Notes: generated by a model from the sequence alone, not told the origin. 64,000 nt of DNA from Butyrivibrio sp. (GCA_022486625.1 JAKVKH010000020.1:1-64000), one strand, 5' to 3'; counted from the stretch's first letter, positions 34,130-42,941 are shown. Program-made: numbers and translations.

Positions 34130-34876
34130 ATGTCAGAACAGTCATTATTGCAGGTTAAGAATGTATCCGTGTCCATCGACGAGCTTCCGATTCTGCATGG
34201 TATAAATTTAAATATCGGAGCAGGAGAAACACATGTACTGATGGGACCAAACGGTGCCGGTAAGTCTACGCTTGGCTATACACTTATGGGAAATCCGCAT
34301 TATTCTGTTACGGACGGCAGTATTATTTTTGACGGTCAGGATATTACAAAGGCTTCTGCTGATAAACGTGCGCAGGCGGGAATGTTTCTTTCCTTCCAGA
34401 GTCCGCTTGAAGTTCCCGGAATTTCTCTTGGAAGCTTTATCCGTAATGCCTATCATGAGAAAACAGGAGCTCCGGTAAAGCTGCTGGCATTTCAGAGGCA
34501 GATGAAGGAAGCCATGGATCTTCTGGATATGAACGAATCCTATGCAGATCGTGATCTGAATGTCGGCTTTTCCGGAGGCGAGAAAAAGAAGGCAGAAATT
34601 CTGCAGCTTCTGATGCTCAGTCCGAAACTTGCTATTCTGGATGAAACAGACTCAGGACTTGATGTGGATGCAGTTCGGACTGTTTCAAAGGGAATCAGGG
34701 AATATCAGAAGAATAAAGACGGAGCGCTTCTCATTATTACACACAGTACAAAGATTCTGGAGTCCCTGCATGTGGACTATACTCATGTTCTGGTAAAGGG
34801 CAGTCTGGTTCATACCGGAGACGGAACTCTGGTGGATGAGATTAACGAGCACGGCTTTGAACGTTTCGAAAACTGA
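34130..34876 (+). CDS. sufC: SufC, Fe-S assembly ATPase
   Basis: A 248-residue ABC-type ATPase of the SUF complex. Walker A is GPNGAGKSTLGYTLMG (~39), the SufC-specific Q-loop FLSFQSPLEVPGI, the signature FSGGEKKKAEILQ, Walker B LAILDETDSGLDVDA and the switch His ITHSTKIL. In the SufBC2D scaffold it drives conformational change during cluster assembly. It is first in the operon, with AGAGG before the ATG, and is followed by sufB after 34 bases. Length matches the family. Confidence 0.97.
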   Translation: MSEQSLLQVKNVSVSIDELPILHGINLNIGAGETHVLMGPNGAGKSTLGYTLMGNPHYSVTDGSIIFDGQDITKASADKRAQAGMFLSFQSPLEVPGISLGSFIRNAYHEKTGAPVKLLAFQRQMKEAMDLLDMNESYADRDLNVGFSGGEKKKAEILQLLMLSPKLAILDETDSGLDVDAVRTVSKGIREYQKNKDGALLIITHSTKILESLHVDYTHVLVKGSLVHTGDGTLVDEINEHGFERFEN

Positions 34877-34910
34877 TCGGAGATGTGACACAGAAGGGTG
34901 CGATGGCAGT

Positions 34911-36323
34911 ATGAGTGAGAATAAGTCAGTTGTGGTTGATATTGACCGCAGCGTCTATGATATTAAAGATGAAGAAAATGATCAGGAGTTTTTCCGGGAA
35001 AAAGAAGGTCTGACCGCAGATATTGTGGAGCGTATTTCCAGGGAAAAGAATGATCCGCAGTGGATGCATGATTTCAGACTGAAGAGTCTGGAAATCTATA
35101 ATCAGATGGGGGTTCCGGACTGGGGACCGGATATTGCGGGCCTTGATATTGACAAGATTGCCACCTATGTCCGTTCGAAATCGGATATGAAAGGCAAATG
35201 GGACGAAGTTCCGGAAGATATCAAGAATACGTTTGAACGTCTGGGTATTCCGCAGGCGGAGCGTGAGTCTCTTGCAGGTGTCGGAGCGCAGTATGATTCT
35301 GAGCTTGTATATCATAATGTAAAAGATGAAGTGGCAGCACAGGGTGTTGTCTATACCGATATGGAAAGTGCACTGAAGGGAGAATATTCCGAGATGGTGC
35401 ATGAGTACTTCATGAAACTTGTTCCGCCGACGGATCACAAGTTTGCAGCGCTCCATGGCGCGGTATGGTCCGGTGGTTCCTTTGTGTACGTGCCAAAGGG
35501 CGTTAAGGTGGAGATCCCGCTGCAGTCCTATTTCCGTCTCAATGCGGCAGGAGCAGGACAGTTTGAACATACGCTGATTATCGTGGATGAGGGCGCAGAT
35601 CTTCATTTTATCGAAGGCTGTTCTGCACCGAAGTATAATGTGGCCAATCTTCATGCGGGCTGTGTAGAGCTTTTCGTTAAAAAGAATGCACATCTTCGTT
35701 ATTCTACCATTGAAAACTGGTCCAAGAATATGTATAACCTGAACACAAAGCGCGCGCTGGTAGAGGAAAACGGCATTATGGAATGGGTATCCGGTTCCTT
35801 TGGGTCTCACGTATCCTATCTGTATCCGATGACCATTTTAAAAGGTGCACATGCCAAGATGGAATATACGGGCATTACGTTTGCAGGAAAAGGTCAGAAT
35901 CTGGATACTGGTGCAAAGGTTGTTCATCAGGGACCGTACACATCATCGGTGATCACAACGAAGTCCATTTCCAAGGACGGAGGTATCGGTACCTATAGAA
36001 GCAGTGTAACCATTCAGAAGGAAGCAAAACATGCAAAGGCATCTGTTGCCTGTGATTCGCTGATGCTGGATTCCATTTCCAGATCAGATACGATTCCGGG
36101 CATGGATATCAGAACCAATGATGCAGATGTCGGACATGAAGCCAAAATTGGCAGAATCAGTGATGATGCGGTATTTTATCTGATGTCGAGAGGCATCAGG
36201 GAAGCAGATGCAAGAGCAATGATTGTCAGTGGATTTGCCAATCCTGTTTCCAAGGAGCTTCCTCTTGAATATGCAGTAGAGATGAATAATCTGATCAAAC
36301 TGGAAATGTCCGGGAATATGTAA
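34911..36323 (+). CDS. sufB: SufB, Fe-S scaffold protein
   Basis: A 470-residue SufB with the usual sequence landmarks: PDWGPDIAGLDIDKIATYV, KLVPPTDHKFAALHGAVWSG, FVYVPKGVKVEIPLQSYFR, EGCSAPKY and SVACDSLMLD near the C-terminus, whose Cys is a conserved cluster/persulfide residue. SufB with SufD and SufC forms the scaffold on which [4Fe-4S] clusters are built. The start at 34911 gives the usual length and follows AGAAGGGTGCGATGG; an upstream open frame overlapping sufC has no support. A 119-base gap with a hairpin separates it from sufD. Confidence 0.96.
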   Translation: MSENKSVVVDIDRSVYDIKDEENDQEFFREKEGLTADIVERISREKNDPQWMHDFRLKSLEIYNQMGVPDWGPDIAGLDIDKIATYVRSKSDMKGKWDEVPEDIKNTFERLGIPQAERESLAGVGAQYDSELVYHNVKDEVAAQGVVYTDMESALKGEYSEMVHEYFMKLVPPTDHKFAALHGAVWSGGSFVYVPKGVKVEIPLQSYFRLNAAGAGQFEHTLIIVDEGADLHFIEGCSAPKYNVANLHAGCVELFVKKNAHLRYSTIENWSKNMYNLNTKRALVEENGIMEWVSGSFGSHVSYLYPMTILKGAHAKMEYTGITFAGKGQNLDTGAKVVHQGPYTSSVITTKSISKDGGIGTYRSSVTIQKEAKHAKASVACDSLMLDSISRSDTIPGMDIRTNDADVGHEAKIGRISDDAVFYLMSRGIREADARAMIVSGFANPVSKELPLEYAVEMNNLIKLEMSGNM

Positions 36324-36366
36324 TTTAGAAGTTTTTCACGGGTCTGCGCCCTTGGTGCGGCTCCGG

Positions 36367-36390
36367 ATGCAGGTGACATCGTACCTGCAT
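36367..36390 (+). promoter_or_regulatory. Perfect hairpin in the sufB-sufD gap
   Basis: ATGCAGGT-GACATCGT-ACCTGCAT followed by TTTAAT, 44 bases after the sufB stop. It may be a weak attenuator, an RNA-processing site or a 3' stabiliser of the sufCB message. The T-run is too short for a firm terminator call. Confidence 0.45.
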
Positions 36391-36442
36391 TTAATATGCG
36401 CTGCGATTGACAGATAAAAGCTGCGCAGGAATATGGAGAATT

Positions 36443-37606
36443 ATGGATCTGAAAATGAAGGTCAATGTGCTGCCGGCGCTGACATATAACTGGCTGCATG
36501 TGAATGAAAATAACATATCAGAAGAAAATATCAGGATAGACCGCCTGAAAATGGCGGTACCGGAGAAAATTCCCGAGGGAGTCACCATTGAACAGGAAGT
36601 TTCTGTTTCTGATGCGGAGAAAGTTTTCCTGAAGGCTGCAGAAGCAGCAAAGAAAGCCCCTGACCCGATTGGCGGACCAAACGGCGATACCTATGCAAGG
36701 AATGCAGCGCAGACTGTGCATACCGGAATGGGAATTGATGTGGACCGCATGCTGGATGACATGCGGGTTAAGACCATGCTGATTACGGCAGCGGAGAACA
36801 CAAAAGTGACAGAGCCCGTTGTACTTCATGATCCGATGCAGGACGGAGAAGGAGCGCTCAGCCGTCAGGTGATTTATGCAAAGCGCGGATCTGAGATTAC
36901 CGTTGTGATGGATTACCGCTCACAGGAGGAGGCTTCCGGCTTCCACGGAATCAGTACAAAGCTGTATGCGGAAGAGAATGCGACCATTCATCTGGTCAAG
37001 GTACAGATGCTCGGCTCAGGATATCTTCATTTTGATGATATCGGCGGTGTCTGTGAAGACCATGCAGTGATTGATATGATTCAGATGGAGATGGGAGCCA
37101 GGAAGGTATGGAATGGCTGTCACATCAATCTGATGGGAAAGGAATCATCTTTTTGTGACAATACCGGATATCTTTGCCGGAAAGATCAGCAGTATGATAT
37201 GAACTATATTGCAGAACAGCGCGGCAGAAAAACCCAGTCGGAGATGATTTTCAGAGGTGTTCTGATGGACCAGTCACAGAAGACATTCCGCGGAACCATT
37301 GATTTCAGAAACGGATCCTGTGGTTCAGTGGGAGATGAGCAGGAAGATACACTTCTTCTGAGTCCGGATGTCGTAAACAGAACCATTCCGCTGATTCTGT
37401 GTCAGGAAGAGGATGTGGACGGAAGACATGGCGCATCTATCGGACAGCTGGGAGAAGATCTTCTGTTCTATATGCAGGCACGAGGCATCAGCGAAGAGGA
37501 AGCAAAGAAGATCATGGTCCGTGCAAGGCTTGAAAGTATCGGCAGGCTGATACCGGAAGATTTCCTGCGCGGCATTGTGGAAGATTATATCAGAAAGATT
37601 CTGTGA
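36443..37606 (+). CDS. sufD: SufD, Fe-S scaffold protein
   Basis: A 387-residue SufB/SufD-family protein, shorter and more divergent than SufB, with the beta-helix core (~130-330) and the C-terminal landmarks FRGTIDFRNGSCGSVGDEQEDTLLLS, IPLILCQEEDVDGRHGASIGQL and YMQARGISEEEAKKIMVRARL, typical of SufD. It lacks the SufB cluster Cys. The N-terminal ~70 residues resemble other Firmicute SufD proteins (LTYNWLHVNE). ATG 36443 has GGAG nearby; a TTG-start extension is unsupported. It partners SufB and SufC. Confidence 0.93.
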   Translation: MDLKMKVNVLPALTYNWLHVNENNISEENIRIDRLKMAVPEKIPEGVTIEQEVSVSDAEKVFLKAAEAAKKAPDPIGGPNGDTYARNAAQTVHTGMGIDVDRMLDDMRVKTMLITAAENTKVTEPVVLHDPMQDGEGALSRQVIYAKRGSEITVVMDYRSQEEASGFHGISTKLYAEENATIHLVKVQMLGSGYLHFDDIGGVCEDHAVIDMIQMEMGARKVWNGCHINLMGKESSFCDNTGYLCRKDQQYDMNYIAEQRGRKTQSEMIFRGVLMDQSQKTFRGTIDFRNGSCGSVGDEQEDTLLLSPDVVNRTIPLILCQEEDVDGRHGASIGQLGEDLLFYMQARGISEEEAKKIMVRARLESIGRLIPEDFLRGIVEDYIRKIL

Positions 37607-37682
37607 TAAATATAATAACAGATGTGTGGAAACGGCAGGCGGTGATGGATCGTAAACCGGAATTTCACAGCATGGAGAGAAA

Positions 37683-38903
37683 ATGAGCATAGCAGACGAA
37701 TATCGTAAGGATTTCCCGATTTTACAGAAGGGGGATTATATTTATTTTGATAATGCAGCAACCACGCAGCGCCCCGCACAGGTCGTGGAAGCCATCAGAG
37801 ATTTTTATGAGAATGCCAATGCCAATCCGCTTCGCGGACTCTATGACTGGAGCGTGGATGCAACAGAACGCTATGAAGCAGCCAGACATGCAGTTGCACA
37901 GTTTATCGGTGCCGGGGAAGACGGTGAAATTATTTTTACCAGAAATACAACAGAATCTCTGAATCTGGTGGCATACAGCTATGGCCTCAGCCACATCCAT
38001 GAGGGCGATGAAATTGTCCTGACGGTAATGGAACATCACAGCAATATGCTGCCGTGGCAGATGGTGGCAAAGAAGAATGGTGCCAGGCTTGTATATATGG
38101 AGCCGGATGAAGAAGGCAGAATCACTTCAGAGGAAATTCAGAATAAGATTACAGATAAAACGAAGCTGGTCGCAGTGGCACAGGTATCAAATGTACTGGG
38201 CGTAACGAATCCGATTCGTGAAATTGCAGACAGGGCACATGCGGTCGGTGCGGTGATGGTAGTGGACGGTGCACAGTCCACACCGCATATTCCTGTGGAT
38301 GTGAAAGCGCTTGGCGCTGACTTTTTTGCTTTTTCCGGACATAAACTGATGTCCCCGATGGGAATCGGTGCGCTCTACGGACGTATGGAGCTGCTGGAGG
38401 AAATGCCGCCGTTTCTGACCGGAGGTGAGATGATCGAATATGTGACAAGGGAAGATGCCACTTATGCACCGGTTCCGGAGAAATTTGAAGCAGGTACGGT
38501 AAATGCGGCGGGTGCGGTCGGGCTTCATGCGGCGATTGACTATCTGCAGAAGGTTGGCCTGGACCGTGTGGCAGAGCAGGAACGTCTGCTGACAAAACAA
38601 CTGATGGACGGCATGAAGCAAATGCCGTATATTAAGATATATGGATCACCTGACCCGGATAAGCACTGCGGAATCGTCACCTTTACCATAGACGGTGTAC
38701 ATCCGCATGACACGGCCTCTCTTCTGAATGAGGATCATGTATGCATCAGAGCGGGACATCATTGTGCACAGCCCCTCATGCAGTTTCTGAAGGTGGGTTC
38801 TACGGCAAGAGCCAGTCTGTATTTTTATAATACGCAGGAAGAGGTCAGCCGGTTCCTCGAGAAGCTGTCAGGGATCAGAAAGGTCATGGGATATGGAGCT
38901 TAA
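37683..38903 (+). CDS. sufS: SufS, cysteine desulfurase
   Basis: A 406-residue PLP enzyme (group II cysteine desulfurase) that takes sulfur from Cys for cluster assembly. The PLP lysine is in FFAFSGHKLMSPMGIGALYG (~residue 221), the PLP-stacking His is in MEHHSNMLPW, and the persulfide Cys is in VCIRAGHHCAQPLM (~residue 361). The length is standard. GGAGAG precedes the ATG. It overlaps sufU by 11 bases, consistent with SufU being its direct sulfur acceptor, as in Bacillus. Confidence 0.96.
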   Translation: MSIADEYRKDFPILQKGDYIYFDNAATTQRPAQVVEAIRDFYENANANPLRGLYDWSVDATERYEAARHAVAQFIGAGEDGEIIFTRNTTESLNLVAYSYGLSHIHEGDEIVLTVMEHHSNMLPWQMVAKKNGARLVYMEPDEEGRITSEEIQNKITDKTKLVAVAQVSNVLGVTNPIREIADRAHAVGAVMVVDGAQSTPHIPVDVKALGADFFAFSGHKLMSPMGIGALYGRMELLEEMPPFLTGGEMIEYVTREDATYAPVPEKFEAGTVNAAGAVGLHAAIDYLQKVGLDRVAEQERLLTKQLMDGMKQMPYIKIYGSPDPDKHCGIVTFTIDGVHPHDTASLLNEDHVCIRAGHHCAQPLMQFLKVGSTARASLYFYNTQEEVSRFLEKLSGIRKVMGYGA

Positions 38904-39336
38904 ACAGTTATATCGTGAAATTGTAAATGAACACAATCTTCGCCCTTCACATAAGGGTGATATGGAGCATCCGGATCTGGTTCTGGAAGGCGTTAATCCG
39001 AGCTGCGGCGATGATATCAATCTGCAGCTGAGAATTGAGAATGGAATAATAACAGATGGTATGTTTAACGGCAGCGGATGTGCGATTTCTCAGGCATCTG
39101 TGGATATGATGCTGGATCAGATCATCGGACAGAAGCAGGAAGATGCAGTCAGGCTTGCCGGTAAATTTATGGGAATGATCAAGGGAGAGCCGACAAGCGA
39201 AGCGGATCTGGAAGAACTGGATGAGTCTGCAGCACTTCAGGATGTGTCACATATGCCTGCAAGAGTCAAATGCGCGGTTCTGGGCTGGCATACCATGCAG
39301 GAAATGCTTGAACATCCGGAAAAAGCGCAGCACTGA
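38893..39336 (+). CDS. sufU: SufU, zinc-dependent sulfur acceptor
   Basis: A 147-residue IscU/NifU-like protein of the SufU type. The three conserved Cys are in NPSCGDDINL (~41), GSGCAISQAS (~66) and ARVKCAVLGW (~128), and the Asp of the Zn site is at CGDD. The insertion between the second and third Cys (KFMGMIKGEPTSEADLEELDESAAL) distinguishes SufU from IscU. It accepts persulfide sulfur from SufS. It is the last gene of the suf operon; the TetR-type gene begins 21 bases later and may be co-transcribed. Confidence 0.95.
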   Translation: MELKQLYREIVNEHNLRPSHKGDMEHPDLVLEGVNPSCGDDINLQLRIENGIITDGMFNGSGCAISQASVDMMLDQIIGQKQEDAVRLAGKFMGMIKGEPTSEADLEELDESAALQDVSHMPARVKCAVLGWHTMQEMLEHPEKAQH

Positions 39337-39357
39337 GATGGAAAATGAAGAATAAAA

Positions 39358-39909
39358 ATGGCTGATTCGAATATTACAAAAAATGCACTGGCAGCATCAC
39401 TGAAAAACTTAATGCGGGAAAAGCCGTTTGAAAAGATCAGCGTATCAGATATCTGCGAGGCCTGCGGGATGAACCGCAAGAGCTTCTATTATCATTTCAA
39501 GGATAAATATGATCTTGTCAACTGGATTTTTTATGTGGACTTTCTGGGGAAAATGAATCTCAAAACGTATCATACGGGGTGGGATGCGGTGCAGGATATC
39601 TGTAACCGTTTTTATGAAGACAGAGAGTTCTATAAAAGTGCGTTGAAAATTGAGGGCCAGAATTCATTTCATGATTATATTATTGATACAATTCATCCGC
39701 TGATGAGTTACTACATCAAGGATCTGTACAAGGATGAAGAAGCACAGGACTTTTTTATCACCTTTTTTGGGGATGCGTTCCTTGCATCCATCATGCGGTG
39801 GATGTCTGAGAGCATGAAAATGTCACCGGAAGAGTTTGTACAGAATCTGAAAAGTGTCAGCGTCGGGCTTGCAAAACAGATTCTGCGGGATGAAGATGAA
39901 CGTAAATAA
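39358..39909 (+). CDS. TetR/AcrR-family regulator (DhaS-like)
   Basis: A 183-residue regulator. The N-terminal TetR HTH (~5-55) includes NALAASLKNLMREKPFEKISVSDICEACGMNRKSFYYHFKDK, and the rest is a DhaS/TetR_C-like helical domain (WIFYVDFLGK...). There is no clear own promoter; it lies 21 bases after sufU. Its terminator lies 60 bases before the 3' end of the convergent gene at 39969. It may regulate the divergent radical-SAM pair next door, whose intergenic region holds large inverted repeats (inference). Confidence 0.87.
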   Translation: MADSNITKNALAASLKNLMREKPFEKISVSDICEACGMNRKSFYYHFKDKYDLVNWIFYVDFLGKMNLKTYHTGWDAVQDICNRFYEDREFYKSALKIEGQNSFHDYIIDTIHPLMSYYIKDLYKDEEAQDFFITFFGDAFLASIMRWMSESMKMSPEEFVQNLKSVSVGLAKQILRDEDERK

Positions 39910-39962
39910 AGGACATATTGTAAATGGGGTCAGAAATCACTCATTTGCGATATGTCCTTTTT
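39908..39962 (+). terminator. Rho-independent terminator after tetR-type gene
   Basis: Arms AAGGACATAT and ATATGTCCTT, with an inner AAATG/CATTT stem, followed by TTTTT. The opposite strand has an AAATAAAGG side and works less well. Confidence 0.75.
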
Positions 39963-39968
39963 GATGGT

Positions 39969-41000
39969 TCATGCTTCGGAATTCAGCACCGGCATTGTTT
40001 TGGTAAGAACATGCTCAAGTGTTTCGTCCGGATCCAGAATATTCAGATCTGTTCCGGCAGGCGTATGAACGCTGCCGTCAGAAGAAAACTCGATCAGTGT
40101 TTCATTTTCACAGATGATCTGACTGATCTCACGTACGTCAGCGTACAGATCCCAGATAAAGCACGGGTAACTCTGTTTCATGCGGGAGTTTTTGGCAAAA
40201 TCTCCGGCGCTTTTGCAACAATCATCCTTTTGGATCAAGAAGACCATACTGCTGTTATAACTGAGATATCTTTTTACGTTTTCTGCATTTTCCGCACTGC
40301 CAAAATCCGAGTCATTGTAGAAATGGTGGATTCCGTACAGCAGCTTGGAATCGCGCAGTGCCATGCAGGTATCATAGCTTTCTGGTGCATCAATATCAAT
40401 GGAGAGCATGACATTGCCGCAGCTTTTAAGCGCAGCACCCTGTGCAGCAGTTACCTGTGCATCAGTCAGGAAATAGAAGAAACCACACTGGTCATATTCA
40501 CGAAAAATACTGATCAGTTCATTGGAAGCAATGACGCCGCCTTTCTGGAAAAAGCAGAAGGAATTAATGCCAAGAGGCCGGGCCTGTTCAATAATGCTGC
40601 GGATATGTTCGGGTGTGAGTGTATGTTTTTTTCCGGCATCCGGGTCATAGCGAAACATTAAAAGCCACGGCAGTGAAACATGCAGTTCTTCAGATTTTGC
40701 ACGAAGAACGCGTGCACCATAGGTCCAGCAGTTGTATCCCATATTAATACCAAATTTGCGGATGCATTTGTGATCTGTATGTGTCAGAGCGTCTTCGATC
40801 AGACTGTAGTAAGGACTGTTGTCATTTTCAAGAAGGCCCTGTATGATATCAATGATTTTGCTCTGGAAACGTCCGGTTGAAAACTGCTTGCCCATATCGG
40901 CAAGTTTTCGTATGCTTCGTTTCGGATCATCAGTCATATCTTTGATTCCGCGGCTGACAGCGGTATCGATCATCAGTCTTGTAATACTCTGTGTATCCAA
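39969..41000 (-). CDS. Radical-SAM paralogue lacking the cluster cysteines
   Basis: A 343-residue protein clearly related to the intact radical-SAM enzyme encoded divergently at 41234. Both share an N-terminal helical region, then INMGYNCWTYGARVLRAKSEELHVSLPWLLMF here, against LNLGYEAFFRGTKTIRANREKYNCNIPWLILF in the relative. Where the relative has DPTSACNMHCKGCWSG, this protein runs RYDPDAGKKHTL: the CxxxCxxC motif is gone, with about a dozen residues deleted. The downstream barrel strands (INSFCFFQKGG for YLYMMTGGEP) remain. It therefore cannot bind the radical-SAM [4Fe-4S] cluster. TTG start with GGTGG 7 bases before. Its role may be regulatory or as a partner subunit. Confidence 0.72.
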   Translation of the reverse strand: MDTQSITRLMIDTAVSRGIKDMTDDPKRSIRKLADMGKQFSTGRFQSKIIDIIQGLLENDNSPYYSLIEDALTHTDHKCIRKFGINMGYNCWTYGARVLRAKSEELHVSLPWLLMFRYDPDAGKKHTLTPEHIRSIIEQARPLGINSFCFFQKGGVIASNELISIFREYDQCGFFYFLTDAQVTAAQGAALKSCGNVMLSIDIDAPESYDTCMALRDSKLLYGIHHFYNDSDFGSAENAENVKRYLSYNSSMVFLIQKDDCCKSAGDFAKNSRMKQSYPCFIWDLYADVREISQIICENETLIEFSSDGSVHTPAGTDLNILDPDETLEHVLTKTMPVLNSEA

Positions 41001-41093
41001 TTTTTTTCCACCTGAATCCTGTATAATGTGACAATATGGTTACATAAATGGCAGACAAAGCCAGTCATCTACATTGATATCTTATTTCATCTG

Positions 41094-41166
41094 TGTCATT
41101 TCGGATAGGGACAGAAATCGAAATCTGTCCCAAAATAAGACGAAACGAATGCTTTGTCCGATGACA
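41094..41166. promoter_or_regulatory. Nested inverted repeats between the divergent radical-SAM genes
   Basis: Outer arms TGTCATTTCGGA (41094-41105) and TCCGATGACA (41157-41166) surround an inner palindrome GGGACAGA-N8-TCTGTCCC (41108-41131). The right outer arm contains the -35 box of the enzyme gene. This could be an operator for the nearby TetR-type regulator. Confidence 0.55.
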
Positions 41167-41189
41167 TTATCGGGATGAAGCCATATACT
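41161..41189 (+). promoter_or_regulatory. Promoter of the radical-SAM gene (ATGACA-17-TATACT)
   Basis: Good boxes with 17-base spacing, 45 bases before the start codon. The -35 is part of an inverted repeat, so a bound repressor would block polymerase. Confidence 0.6.
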
Positions 41190-41233
41190 TTACAATATAA
41201 AGACAGGATTTGATTGATAAACGGAGGAAAGTT

Positions 41234-42721
41234 ATGAGTTCAGTAGTAGAAAATATTTCACATGCAGCTCAGAGACAGGCATTTGGCCTGATGATTGACG
41301 GGCTTTTGAAGCATCTTGATAAAGCAGATGACAGAACAGCCACGTATTTGAAAATAGCAGATGAGGCAGAGAAGTTTTACGGCAAGGGTGCAGATAAGGC
41401 TGCAATTGATAAGGCCCGTAAGGCAATTCAGGACCCCAATAACAGATGGGTGAAATTTATCAACAGAGTTCTGGATGAGACAAACCCGCATGTTGCCAAA
41501 ACCATGCTCCTGAATCTCGGTTACGAAGCGTTTTTCAGAGGAACCAAGACCATTCGTGCAAACAGAGAGAAGTATAACTGCAACATTCCGTGGCTGATTC
41601 TCTTTGATCCCACATCTGCGTGCAATATGCACTGCAAGGGCTGCTGGTCAGGTACCTATGGTCATAAGAGCATGCTTTCCTTTGATGATATGGACAAGAT
41701 TGTAACCCAGGGTAAAGAGCTGGGTGTATATCTGTATATGATGACCGGCGGAGAACCGATGGTTCGCAAGGCTGATATCATAAAGCTTGCTGAAAAGCAC
41801 AATGACGTGGAGTTTGCACTGTATTCCAATTCCACTCTGATTGATGAAGAGTTCTGCAAGGAACTGGTACGTCTTGGCAACATCACATTCCAGCTGTCCA
41901 TTGAGGGAACGCCTGAGACAAATGATTTCCGTCGTGGTGAAGGTCATTATGCAGCAGTTATGAAGGCAATGGACCTGCTGAAGAAGTACGGTATTGTATT
42001 TGGTACATCCATCTGCTATACACGTGAGAATATTGAAGCGGTTACAGATGAAAAGTTCCTTCGTATGATTGCCGACAAGGGTGCAAGATACGGGTTCTTC
42101 TTCCATTATATGCCGGTTGGAAATAATGCAGTTCCGGAACTGATGCCTACAGTAGAGCAGCGCAGAAAGATGGTTGACAAGATCCGTTATGTCCGTTCTG
42201 ATAAGTGTGATATCGGATTCTATCCGATGGATTTCCAGAATGATGGTGAATTTGTCGGCGGATGTATTGCCGGTGGCCGTAACTATTTCCACATCAATGC
42301 ACATGGTGATGCAGAACCCTGCGTATTCATTCATTATTCCAATACGAATATCCATGATAATTCCATTCTGGAGATGCTTCAGAGTCCTCTGTTTATGGAA
42401 TATCATAAGGGACAGCCGTTCAACAGAAATCATTTAAGACCGTGTCCGATGCTTGAGAATCCGCAGCTTCTTCGTGAAATGGTTGCAAGAAGCGGTGCAC
42501 ATGGTACCAATGAGGAATCTGAAGAGTCAGTAGAACACCTTTGCGAGAAGTGTGATGCTTATGCAAAGGAGTGGGCTCCTGTAGCAGATGAGATCTGGAA
42601 GAGCGAGACACATAAGAAACCGAAGTACGAGAACTATATCAAGGAAAAACGCGATAATGATACACTTGCTGCATTTGAACATGTTCCGGAGAAGCAGCCC
42701 GGAAATGCTGTAAATCAGTAA
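41234..42721 (+). CDS. Radical SAM enzyme with C-terminal SPASM-like region
   Basis: A 495-residue radical SAM protein. An N-terminal helical domain (~1-115) is followed by the cluster motif C130-x3-C134-x2-C137 (CNMHCKGCWSG), then the SAM-binding MMTGGEPMVR and a barrel with LSIEGTPETND. A C-terminal region contains CIAGGRNYFHINAHGDAEPC, RPCPMLENPQ and LCEKCDAYAKEW, whose Cys residues may bind an auxiliary Fe-S cluster (SPASM/twitch-like). The substrate is not predictable; the HpnH/YfkAB-like appearance is only general. GGAGG is 6 bases before ATG 41234. It is monocistronic, with a strong terminator after it. Confidence 0.88.
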   Translation: MSSVVENISHAAQRQAFGLMIDGLLKHLDKADDRTATYLKIADEAEKFYGKGADKAAIDKARKAIQDPNNRWVKFINRVLDETNPHVAKTMLLNLGYEAFFRGTKTIRANREKYNCNIPWLILFDPTSACNMHCKGCWSGTYGHKSMLSFDDMDKIVTQGKELGVYLYMMTGGEPMVRKADIIKLAEKHNDVEFALYSNSTLIDEEFCKELVRLGNITFQLSIEGTPETNDFRRGEGHYAAVMKAMDLLKKYGIVFGTSICYTRENIEAVTDEKFLRMIADKGARYGFFFHYMPVGNNAVPELMPTVEQRRKMVDKIRYVRSDKCDIGFYPMDFQNDGEFVGGCIAGGRNYFHINAHGDAEPCVFIHYSNTNIHDNSILEMLQSPLFMEYHKGQPFNRNHLRPCPMLENPQLLREMVARSGAHGTNEESEESVEHLCEKCDAYAKEWAPVADEIWKSETHKKPKYENYIKEKRDNDTLAAFEHVPEKQPGNAVNQ

Positions 42722-42738
42722 TCAGATGACATGATAAG

Positions 42739-42772
42739 CCCCGGATGGTCGTAAAGATCATCCGGGGTTTTT
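42739..42772 (+). terminator. Rho-independent terminator of radical-SAM gene
   Basis: Perfect arms CCCCGGATG and CATCCGGGG followed by TTTTT. Confidence 0.92.
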
Positions 42773-42813
42773 GAATTCAATTGTTCAATTATAAAGGTTA
42801 TAATTTCAGATAT

Positions 42814-42858
42814 AAAAAAAGTACCATCCCCACAGGGTATACCTGTGAAAACAGTACT
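42814..42858 (-). terminator. Terminator of tRNA-Lys transcript
   Basis: On the minus strand AGTAC...GTACT encloses CACAGG-TATAC-CCTGTG and is followed by seven T. It lies 6 bases after the tRNA 3' end. Confidence 0.8.
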
Positions 42859-42863
42859 CGGCG

Positions 42864-42936
42864 TGCGCTGCCAGGGTCTCGAACCCTGGACAACCTGATT
42901 AAGAGTCAGGTGCTCTACCAACTGAGCTAGCAGCGC
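42864..42936 (-). tRNA. tRNA-Lys (anticodon CTT)
   Basis: A 73-nt cloverleaf: acceptor GCGCTGC/GCAGCGC, D-arm GCTCAGTTGGTAGAGC, anticodon stem CCTGA/TCAGG with loop CTCTTAA (anticodon CTT), and T-arm CAGGGTTCGAGACCCTG. The discriminator is A and CCA is not encoded. Confidence 0.97.
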
Positions 42937-42941
42937 ATTTG

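Noticed and set aside
34926..35810. Minus-strand open frame opposite sufB
   Set aside because: A shadow of the conserved sufB reading frame.
41648..42433. Minus-strand open frame opposite the radical-SAM gene
   Set aside because: The plus strand carries all catalytic motifs; the antisense frame has no recognisable domain or ribosome site.
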